Shown in pieces: positions 1 to 5,488 of a stretch of DNA of 9,064 bases. The notes beneath the pieces are model-generated. The model saw only the letters and a list, made by a program, of their open reading frames with translations. It had not been told where the DNA came from and did no database searches. Every line of letters starts with the position of its first letter. The first letter of the stretch is position 1. The DNA lies in NCBI GenBank assembly GCA_031553975.1, contig JAVBKP010000152.1, positions 1-9,064 of the forward strand, given 5' to 3'. A program made the translations under genes and the position numbers. Origin of the DNA: JAVBKP01 sp031553975. Lineage in GTDB: Bacteria > Bacillota > Clostridia > Peptostreptococcales > Anaerovoracaceae.

Positions 1-63
1 AAAGGAGCCTCTGTGAGCAAAGCGAGCGAGGAAGGGAGAAGTGACCCTTTGCGCGATAATTTA
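1..63. other. Intergenic tail 3' of the aminopeptidase gene, with GC-rich inverted repeats
   Basis: This short stretch lies just past the stop codon of the leftward aminopeptidase gene and is more GC-rich than its surroundings. It contains nested complementary segments: GCAAAG at 17-22 with CTTTGC at 47-52, and AAGGG at 32-36 with CCCTT at 45-49. These could fold in the 3' UTR of the leftward transcript. No uninterrupted T-run follows on either strand, so it is not a classical intrinsic terminator. It may be part of a longer structure or dispersed intergenic repeat cut by the window edge. The window alone cannot decide this. Confidence 0.3.
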
Positions 64-1173
64 TTACTTTAAATTTTCAGGATTCAAACATTCAAGCTCT
101 GGCACTACGAATAGTCCATCTTTTCTGATTAGCTTATCATCGAAGTAAATCTCGCCACCGCCGTATTCAGGCCTTTGGATAAGAACTAAATCCCAGTGAA
201 CGGCTGACTCATTGCCGTTGAAGGCATCTTCGTAGGAGTTACCAGGTGTTAGGTGAATGCTGCCAGCGATTTTCTCATCGAACAACGTGTCTTTCATAGG
301 CTTGAGTACGTACGGATTAACACCAATGGCAAACTCGCCAAAGTATCTAGCCCCTGCATCTGTATCTAACAATTCATTGATTCGGTCTGTATTGTTAGCA
401 GTTGCCTTAACGATTTTACCATCTTTGATTTCAAATACGATGTTCTCGAATGTGAAACCATCTTCGATAGATGGCGTATTGTAAGAAATAGTACCATTCA
501 TAGAGTCTTTCACAGGTGCCGTATAAACCTCACCATCTGGAATATTTAGTCCACCATCACACTTGATGACTGGAATGTCCTTGATGGAGAATGTAAGGTC
601 GGTACCAGGGGATACGATTCTAACTTTTTCAGTTTTTTCCATGTATGAAACCAGGGAATCCATTGCTTTTGACATTTTAGAATAATCAAGATTGCATACT
701 TGGAAGTAAAAATCTTCAAAATTTTCAAGGCTTGTATTAGCAAGTTGTGCCATGGCATTGTTAGGGTATCTGAGAACCACCCATCTAGTCTTGTTGATTC
801 TATAGTTTAATACAGGACGATAGTTTTTCATGTAACGACTCATTTGGGCTGGATCCACATCAGACTCTTCAGACGTATTGTCTTGGGCTCTAACAGCTAC
901 ATAGCAGTCCATGTCTTGCATTTGTGCCAATTGATGTTTGAACATCATTTCTAGTTGCTCATCAGAACAGCCTTTCATGATTTCACGACGAAGGGTAGTG
1001 TCCCTGATGTCTAGGTGAGGGTATCCACCAGCGGCATAGATTTCTCTAATAATGGATTGAATAAGAGGCTGAGCAGTGTTACCGTCACGACTGACTAGTA
1101 CATGCTCACCTTTTTGTACTTTCATAGAGTAGTTTACTAATGTTTTTGCTAATTTTTCTATTCTTGAATCCAT
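64..1173 (-). CDS. M29-family metallo-aminopeptidase (AmpS/PepS/aminopeptidase T type)
   Basis: The 369-residue product matches the usual length of peptidase family M29, cytosolic dimeric enzymes that remove N-terminal amino acids from peptides using two divalent metal ions. All six expected metal-site residues can be placed: Glu215 in PDGEVYTAP, Glu280 in ARYFGEFAIG, His307 and Tyr314 in GSIHLTPGNSYED, and His326 and Asp328 in VHWDLVL. The N-terminal part (about 1-180) is the more variable lid and dimer half of the family. No signal peptide or membrane segment is visible, which fits a cytosolic enzyme of peptide turnover. The ATG start is supported by TAAGGAG (complement of 1181-1187) at good spacing. 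The gene is transcribed alone, divergently from the lar operon, and shares its control region. Family assignment is firm; substrate preference cannot be read from the sequence. Confidence 0.95.
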   Translation of the reverse strand: MDSRIEKLAKTLVNYSMKVQKGEHVLVSRDGNTAQPLIQSIIREIYAAGGYPHLDIRDTTLRREIMKGCSDEQLEMMFKHQLAQMQDMDCYVAVRAQDNTSEESDVDPAQMSRYMKNYRPVLNYRINKTRWVVLRYPNNAMAQLANTSLENFEDFYFQVCNLDYSKMSKAMDSLVSYMEKTEKVRIVSPGTDLTFSIKDIPVIKCDGGLNIPDGEVYTAPVKDSMNGTISYNTPSIEDGFTFENIVFEIKDGKIVKATANNTDRINELLDTDAGARYFGEFAIGVNPYVLKPMKDTLFDEKIAGSIHLTPGNSYEDAFNGNESAVHWDLVLIQRPEYGGGEIYFDDKLIRKDGLFVVPELECLNPENLK

Positions 1174-1206
1174 AGTATTTCTCCTTACATTTATTTATTT
1201 GGTTCT

Positions 1207-1235
1207 ATTATACCCTTTGACTTGAATTAATACAA
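1207..1235 (-). promoter_or_regulatory. Predicted sigma-A promoter of the aminopeptidase gene
   Basis: Read on the minus strand there is a perfect -10 TATAAT (complement of 1207-1212). Exactly 17 bases upstream lies TTGTAT (complement of 1230-1235), a 3/6 match to the -35 consensus. The expected transcription start near 1200 leaves a leader of about 30 bases containing the TAAGGAG ribosome binding site. The -35 box is one arm of the palindrome shared with the divergent lar promoter. Confidence 0.6.
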
Positions 1236-1250
1236 TAACTGATATATACT
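1222..1250 (+). promoter_or_regulatory. Predicted sigma-A promoter of the lar operon
   Basis: TTGAAT (1222-1227, 4/6 match to the -35 consensus) is followed after 17 bases by TATACT (1245-1250, 5/6 match to the -10 consensus). The start of transcription would fall near 1256, giving a leader of roughly 100 bases before larMN. The nearby TTGACT at 1217-1222 is a better -35 but lies 22 bases from this -10, too far. The -35 box abuts the -35 of the leftward promoter; together they form TTGAATTAATACAA (1222-1235), a palindrome with one mismatched pair. Confidence 0.5.
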
Positions 1251-1267
1251 ATTGGAGGAAGTAAACC

Positions 1268-1375
1268 ATGAAGGTTTTAATATTGTCACGAAGGCAACTG
1301 GCGGAAATAATCCGCGGTGGTTTTCGTGTTTTCATTTTTTGGAGGTTGTCAGCATGCATATGGCAGATGCATTAA
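1268..1375 (+). CDS. Possible 35-residue leader peptide ORF overlapping the start of larMN
   Basis: An ATG at 1268 preceded by GGAGGA (1254-1259) opens a frame of 35 codons ending in TAA at 1373-1375, inside larMN and in a different frame. The peptide is basic and hydrophobic, beginning MKVLILSRRQ, and matches no family I recognise. Codons 7-21 coincide with the leader hairpin at 1287-1328, so a ribosome translating the ORF would unfold it. The stop lies about 20 bases past the larMN start, a geometry that could allow translational coupling. Against it: the predicted transcription start near 1256 would cut into its ribosome binding site, and the ORF is short enough to be chance. The ATG also sits in the 5-base loop of a small hairpin (AAACC 1263-1267 with GGTTT 1273-1277). 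Confidence 0.25.
   Translation: MKVLILSRRQLAEIIRGGFRVFIFWRLSACIWQMH
1287..1340 (+). terminator. Leader hairpin with U-tract upstream of larMN (candidate attenuator)
   Basis: CACGAA (1287-1292) pairs with TTCGTG (1323-1328). Inside it, with G-U pairs, one mismatch and one bulge, the stem continues to GCGGA (1301-1305) pairing with TCCGC (1311-1315) around an AATAA loop. The result is one long, almost continuous hairpin. It is followed directly by TTTTCATTTTTT (1329-1340), then by the larMN ribosome binding site GGAGG (1341-1345). Hairpin plus U-tract is the form of a Rho-independent terminator. No rightward gene ends upstream of it, so its only evident role would be to attenuate entry into the lar operon. 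No known riboswitch aptamer was recognised, and no clear antiterminator pairing was found. Confidence 0.55.
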
Positions 1376-2358
1376 TATCCCCAGCAGTTGGCGGGGCGAT
1401 GATGGTAGCAGCAGGTGGGGCATTGGCCTATTCTGTGAAAAAAGTACATAGGGATTTAGAAGAAAAAAATATTCCGATTATGGGCGTCATGGGGGCTTTT
1501 GTTTTTGCAGCACAGATGATAAATTTTACCATTCCAGCCACAGGCTCGAGCGGGCATATTGGCGGTGGCATTTTGTTAGCAGCTTTACTTGGACCCTATG
1601 CAGGGCTGCTTGTGATTACATCGGTGCTAGCTATACAGGCATTGGTGTTTGCCGATGGTGGTCTACTAGCATTAGGCTGTAATATAGTCAACATGGGGGT
1701 AATCCCATGTCTTGTCGCGTATCCCTTTATTTACAAACAGATAACCAAGAAGAATGTTAACAATAAAACCATTACGCTAGGATCTATGCTGGCGGTGGTG
1801 GTTGGGCTGCAACTTGGTGCCCTTGGGGTAGTATTGCAGACGGTAGCATCTGGAAAAACAGAACTTCCTTTTGCTATGTTTTTAGCACTAATGCAACCGA
1901 TTCACCTGGCCATAGGCATTGCCGAAGGCGTTATTACAGCAGGGGTTCTTTGCTTTATATTCAAAGTCAGTCCAGAACTTTTAGCTGCCACAGAGGCAAA
2001 TAAAAAACATAGTAGGAAGAAAGTGGCTATCTACATGATTGTAGCGACTATGATCATAGGCGGCGTTGTATCTTGGTATGCTTCTAGCAATCCAGATGGA
2101 TTAGAATGGTCTATTGGAAAGGTCATAGGAGGAGAGTTAGAAAATCCTGATACGGGAATTCATAATATCTCAAGTAGTATTCAAGATAAGGTGTCGCTAA
2201 TGCCTGACTATCAAAGCAAAGACAAAGGGACGCTAAATGAAAACGCACAAACAAGTTTGGCTGGCATATTAGGCTCTATAGCAGTCTTGATTGTTGTGGC
2301 ATTAGCAAGCATAATGATAAAGAAGATAAAAGGAAAATCCAGTGCACAACACAAATAA
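1354..2358 (+). CDS. larMN: Nickel ECF transporter substrate-binding/permease subunit LarMN (CbiM/NikM fused to NikN-type PDGLE domain)
   Basis: This is the metal-selective S component of a group I ECF importer, an integral membrane protein, fused to the accessory NikN-like subunit. The product is 334 residues. The CbiM/NikM part (about 1-215) begins MHMADAL and has GSSGHIGGG with His68. In this family the metal is held by the free N-terminal amine, His2 and a histidine of this loop. The ATG at 1354 is therefore chosen over a 34-codon-longer TTG start at 1252, which would bury that N-terminus. GGAGG (1341-1345) supports it. The C-terminal part has a membrane segment at about 223-242, the diagnostic PDGLEW at 247-252, an extracytoplasmic loop, and a last membrane segment at about 301-323. 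Relatives carry nickel or cobalt; the larE-larB-larC genes downstream argue for nickel. The end overlaps larQ by 17 bases. Confidence 0.92.
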   Translation: MHMADALISPAVGGAMMVAAGGALAYSVKKVHRDLEEKNIPIMGVMGAFVFAAQMINFTIPATGSSGHIGGGILLAALLGPYAGLLVITSVLAIQALVFADGGLLALGCNIVNMGVIPCLVAYPFIYKQITKKNVNNKTITLGSMLAVVVGLQLGALGVVLQTVASGKTELPFAMFLALMQPIHLAIGIAEGVITAGVLCFIFKVSPELLAATEANKKHSRKKVAIYMIVATMIIGGVVSWYASSNPDGLEWSIGKVIGGELENPDTGIHNISSSIQDKVSLMPDYQSKDKGTLNENAQTSLAGILGSIAVLIVVALASIMIKKIKGKSSAQHK

Positions 2359-3142
2359 AGAACTTTTTAAAATAAAATCATTGGAAGACATTGCTGAGAA
2401 GAATACGGTACTGCATCGGATTCACCCATTGGCGAAAATAATTATCACCATTGCTTTTTTAGTGATGGTGATTTCCTATGGAAAATACCAAGTCAGCGGG
2501 TTGCTTTTGTTTTTTACATATCCAATACTAGCCATGTCACTGGGGGACATACCATATAGACAGATTTTTATGAGGGTGATGGTAGCGTTGCCATTTGGAG
2601 CTTTCGCAGGGATATCCAATTTAATTCTTGACAGGGAAATAGTTTTTTCTATGGCAGGATGGGCAGTGACTTTTGGCATGATCTCGTTTGCGAGTATTGT
2701 GATCAAGACGATTTTGACAGTATCTGGGGTTCTGATATTGGTTGCCACCACACCAATGAATCAAATTATGCACCAACTGGTGCACATTGGGTTTCCCAAA
2801 ATATTTATACTACAAATCGTGTTAACATATAGATATATCGGGGTTTTGATCCACGAGGCCACGTCCATGATGATTGCCTACAGACTGCGGTCTACGCTGA
2901 GAAAAGGTATAGATATAAAAGATATGTCAACTTTTTTAGGGCAACTGCTCTTGCGGAGCTTTGGAAAAGCCGATAAAATATATAGCGCTATGAAATGTCG
3001 TGGCTTTGACGGGACGTACAGATACACTGTCCATGAGCCGATGAAAGGTAGAGACTGGCTATATACGGGTACATTGGTAGCAACATTTGTGAGCGTGAGA
3101 TTTATAAATATTGGCGTACTCGTAGAAAATACGTTTAGATAG
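2342..3142 (+). CDS. larQ: ECF transporter transmembrane coupling subunit LarQ (CbiQ/EcfT family)
   Basis: This is the T component that links the nickel-binding S subunit to the ATPase in the membrane. The 266-residue product has several hydrophobic segments (about 31-48, 51-66, 78-95, 107-135, 153-172 and 240-258). It also has the two short Arg-containing motifs of EcfT proteins that contact the ATPase grooves: YRLRS at 180-184 and KCRGF at 218-222. The start is GTG at 2342, inside the last codons of larMN and preceded by AAAGGA (2328-2333). No ATG lies near the N-terminus, and the early LHRIHPLAKI segment is typical of CbiQ, so the start is plausible. The 17-base overlap with larMN suggests translational coupling. 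CbiQ proteins serving cobalt and nickel systems look alike, so the nickel assignment rests on the operon. Confidence 0.92.
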   Translation: MHNTNKELFKIKSLEDIAEKNTVLHRIHPLAKIIITIAFLVMVISYGKYQVSGLLLFFTYPILAMSLGDIPYRQIFMRVMVALPFGAFAGISNLILDREIVFSMAGWAVTFGMISFASIVIKTILTVSGVLILVATTPMNQIMHQLVHIGFPKIFILQIVLTYRYIGVLIHEATSMMIAYRLRSTLRKGIDIKDMSTFLGQLLLRSFGKADKIYSAMKCRGFDGTYRYTVHEPMKGRDWLYTGTLVATFVSVRFINIGVLVENTFR

Positions 3143-3151
3143 GAGAATGTG

Positions 3152-3895
3152 GTGATACATATTGAAAATGTAAGCTTTTCATATCCAGATAGCAATAAGG
3201 TGCTTGGCAGTGTCAGTTTAGACATACACACAGGAGAGACCGTGGGGATCGTTGGGGCCAATGGAGCAGGCAAATCCACTTTTCTCAGTCTTTTGGTAGG
3301 GCTGAATGTGCCAGAGGCGGGCAGTATCAATGTTGATGGGGTGTCAGTCAAAAATAACACACTAAAAGAAATACGAAAAAAAGTAGGCTATGTATTTCAA
3401 AACCCAGATGATCAACTCTTCATGGCAAAGGTGTATGACGACATAGCGTTTGGACCTCGGAACTTTGGATTTACCAATGATGAAATAGAGAAGATAGTAA
3501 ATGAAGTTATGGATAGATTTGGCATAGGGCATCTGGCTCAAAGGCCACCTCAAAAACTGTCTGGTGGAGAGAAAAGGAAGGTTGCTCTTGCTGCTGTATT
3601 AGCATTAAATCCAGAAGTATTGCTTTTAGATGAACCCACTTCGTTTTTAGACCCCAAGGGCAGGCGAAACGTGATTCATACCCTAAATGAGCTTACCTAT
3701 ACAAAAATCATAGCTACACATGACCTTGATATGGTATTAGAAGTGTGCGATAGAGTGGTAATTTTCAAATCGGGACAGATAGTTGCAGACGGTATACCAG
3801 AAGAGATATTTAAGAAAGCAGCATTGCTAGCAGAGTGTGACTTAGAAGAGCCACTTAGTTATAAAACCAGAGAGGTAAAAAGACATGATGATTGA
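3152..3895 (+). CDS. larO: ECF transporter ATPase LarO (CbiO family)
   Basis: This cytoplasmic ABC ATPase powers the LarMN-LarQ importer; one CbiO presumably works as a homodimer, since no second ATPase gene is present. The 247-residue product has a complete nucleotide-binding domain, numbered from the chosen start: Walker A GANGAGKST (35-43), Q-loop Gln83 in VFQNPDDQLF, signature LSGGEKRK (136-143), Walker B VLLLDEP (156-162) and H-loop His190 in ATHDLD. The VFQNPDDQ segment is characteristic of CbiO/EcfA. Two adjacent GTG codons could start it, at 3149 and 3152. AGGAG (3141-3145) lies only 3 bases from the first but 6 from the second, and the resulting MIHIENVSFSYP is a usual CbiO N-terminus, so 3152 is preferred. 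Its end overlaps larE by 11 bases. Confidence 0.94.
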   Translation: MIHIENVSFSYPDSNKVLGSVSLDIHTGETVGIVGANGAGKSTFLSLLVGLNVPEAGSINVDGVSVKNNTLKEIRKKVGYVFQNPDDQLFMAKVYDDIAFGPRNFGFTNDEIEKIVNEVMDRFGIGHLAQRPPQKLSGGEKRKVALAAVLALNPEVLLLDEPTSFLDPKGRRNVIHTLNELTYTKIIATHDLDMVLEVCDRVVIFKSGQIVADGIPEEIFKKAALLAECDLEEPLSYKTREVKRHDD

Positions 3896-4712
3896 TTCAA
3901 TAATCGAGAGAAAGTTCAATGCATTAAAAAGCATAATCAAAGACACAGGCAACATTGCTATAGGGTTCTCCGGAGGGGTAGATAGTACATTTCTCTTAAA
4001 AGTATGCCATGATATAGCCCAAGGTACTGAACAAAAAGTAGCGGCCATAACAGTGGAAAGTCCTATGTTCTCAGATAGCGAAAGGGAAGAAGCAGAGCGA
4101 ATCTGTAAGGGAATTGGAGCTGAGCAATATGGAATCAATGCAACGTGGGACGATATAAAAAGCTTTGCTCACAATCCGGAAGACCGATGCTATTTGTGTA
4201 AGAGAATTGTATTTGACAAAATAATTCGCGTGGCAAATGAACTAGAGCTAAAGGTGGTTTTTGATGGAACCAATGCAGATGATAAGTTAGATTATAGACC
4301 AGGGCAAAAAGCTTTGCAGGAAATGGGTGTTAAAAGCCCATTGGCTGAAGTGGGGCTTACAAAATTGGATATACGCCTTTTATCTAAATCCTTAGGGCTA
4401 GATACTTGGCAAAAACCAGCCTTTGCCTGTCTTGCCTCGAGAATACCATATGGTGAGGAAATCACAGAAGGCAAGCTGAATATGATTGGTCAAGTGGAAG
4501 AGAAGCTGAGAGGATTTGGGTTTGAGCAGTTAAGAGTTAGACATCACGGGTATGTAGCAAGAATAGAAATTTTGCCAGAAGACCGAATCAAATTTTTTAG
4601 TTTGGATATGATGGACAAGGTAGATGCCGCTGTGAAAGAAGCTGGATTTAGGTTTGCGGCACTGGATTTGGCAGGCTATAAAATGGGAAGCTTAAACCCA
4701 ACAAGGGAGTAG
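3885..4712 (+). CDS. larE: Pyridinium-3,5-biscarboxylic acid mononucleotide sulfurtransferase LarE (three-cysteine, probably [4Fe-4S] type)
   Basis: LarE is a PP-loop ATP pyrophosphatase. It adenylates the two carboxylates of the LarB product and turns them into thiocarboxylates, supplying the sulfurs that later bind nickel. The 275-residue product shows the PP-loop SGGVDS at 29-34, the FDGTNADD segment at 126-133, and PAFACLASRIPYG around 178-190. Cys182 there corresponds to the conserved cysteine (Cys176) that L. plantarum LarE sacrifices as sulfur donor. Unlike that enzyme, this one also has a CxxC pair, Cys102 and Cys105 in RCYLCKR. That gives the three-cysteine set of LarE proteins that use a [4Fe-4S] cluster and transfer sulfur catalytically. 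The ATG at 3885 has AGAGG (3871-3875) upstream and overlaps larO; the next ATG at 3888 is possible. PP-loop relatives such as QueC or GMP synthetase are excluded by the LarE-specific segments and neighbours. Confidence 0.95.
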   Translation: MMIDSIIERKFNALKSIIKDTGNIAIGFSGGVDSTFLLKVCHDIAQGTEQKVAAITVESPMFSDSEREEAERICKGIGAEQYGINATWDDIKSFAHNPEDRCYLCKRIVFDKIIRVANELELKVVFDGTNADDKLDYRPGQKALQEMGVKSPLAEVGLTKLDIRLLSKSLGLDTWQKPAFACLASRIPYGEEITEGKLNMIGQVEEKLRGFGFEQLRVRHHGYVARIEILPEDRIKFFSLDMMDKVDAAVKEAGFRFAALDLAGYKMGSLNPTRE

Positions 4713-4714
4713 AA

Positions 4715-5461
4715 ATGAACGAGAATTATGTTAAAGATATATTAGAAAAAATTCAACAAGGGACGATGTCAATTGACCATGCCTTTTCCCAGCTAAAACA
4801 TCTTCCCTATGAAGATATGGGTTTCGCAAATATAGATCATCATAGGGCCATTAGGACAGGGTACCCGGAAGCGATTTATTGCGAAGGAAAAACTGTAGAT
4901 CAAGTGGTAGCCATAGCAGAAAGGCTGAGCCAGCATAACGGAAACATATTAGCAACAAGGGCTACAAAGGCCATGTATGAGGCTGTGAAGGTTAAAGTGC
5001 CAGATGCGATATATTATGACATATCAAATCTTATTGTAGTAGAACGAAACCCAGTGAAAGCATCTGAAAAGGTTATTGCCGTTGTCACAGCAGGCACATC
5101 AGACATGCCCGTGGCCGAAGAAGCCGCCATAACAGCAGAGATTATCGGAAATAAAGTAGACAGAATATACGACGTAGGCGTGGCAGGCATACATAGGCTG
5201 CTAGCTAGAGTAGATCAAATCAGAGCCGCCAATGTTGTCATCGTGGTGGCAGGCATGGAAGGCGCCCTAGTAAGTGTAGTGGGAGGCCTTGTGGACAAAC
5301 CCGTCATCGCTGTACCCACCAGCGTAGGCTACGGCGCCAGCTTTGGAGGCGTATCAGCACTACTCACTATGCTAAATAGCTGCGCATCAGGCGTAGGGGT
5401 AGTGAATATAGACAACGGATTTGGGGCTGGGTACTTAGCGTCGAATATAAATAAGCTATAA
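4715..5461 (+). CDS. larB: Pyridinium-3,5-biscarboxylic acid mononucleotide synthase LarB
   Basis: LarB starts NPN cofactor synthesis. It carboxylates C5 of the pyridinium ring of nicotinic acid adenine dinucleotide and hydrolyses the phosphoanhydride, releasing AMP. The 248-residue product has a family-specific N-terminal part (about 1-115). A PurE-like (AIR carboxylase) domain follows, with TAGTSDMPVAEEA at 125-137, YDVGVAGIHRL at 152-162 and the glycine-rich VAGMEGALVSVVGG near 178-191. Cys223 in SCASGVGVVNIDNGFG probably equals the cysteine (Cys221 in L. plantarum) that forms a covalent adduct with the pyridinium ring. The gene begins two bases after the larE stop, with AAGGGAG (4703-4709) inside the end of larE. 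It could be mistaken for a purine gene, but the neighbours and C-terminal block identify it as LarB. Confidence 0.95.
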   Translation: MNENYVKDILEKIQQGTMSIDHAFSQLKHLPYEDMGFANIDHHRAIRTGYPEAIYCEGKTVDQVVAIAERLSQHNGNILATRATKAMYEAVKVKVPDAIYYDISNLIVVERNPVKASEKVIAVVTAGTSDMPVAEEAAITAEIIGNKVDRIYDVGVAGIHRLLARVDQIRAANVVIVVAGMEGALVSVVGGLVDKPVIAVPTSVGYGASFGGVSALLTMLNSCASGVGVVNIDNGFGAGYLASNINKL

Positions 5462-5488
5462 TACCGCACACACGTTAGGAGAGTTTAA

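Noticed and set aside
1256..1353. Cobalamin riboswitch in the larMN leader, prompted by GGCAACTGG resembling the B12 box and by the CbiM-like product
   Set aside because: The heptamer has a mismatch to GCCACTG, the leader is only about 100 bases (cobalamin riboswitches are about 200), and no other conserved B12 elements are present. The NiCo (czcD-type) four-stem junction is not seen either.
1354..3895. Cobalt importer (CbiMNQO) serving cobalamin synthesis
   Set aside because: No cobalamin biosynthesis gene is nearby. The PDGLE-type fused subunit and immediate linkage to larE, larB and larC favour nickel. Transport assays would be needed to exclude cobalt completely.
3885..4712. LarE read as a QueC, ExsB or GMP-synthetase-like PP-loop enzyme
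   Set aside because: The PAFACLASRIPYG block and the larB/larC neighbours are specific to LarE.
4715..5461. LarB read as a purine-pathway PurE gene
   Set aside because: The N-terminal extension, the C-terminal SCASGVGVVNIDNGFG block and the operon context identify LarB. No other purine gene is present.
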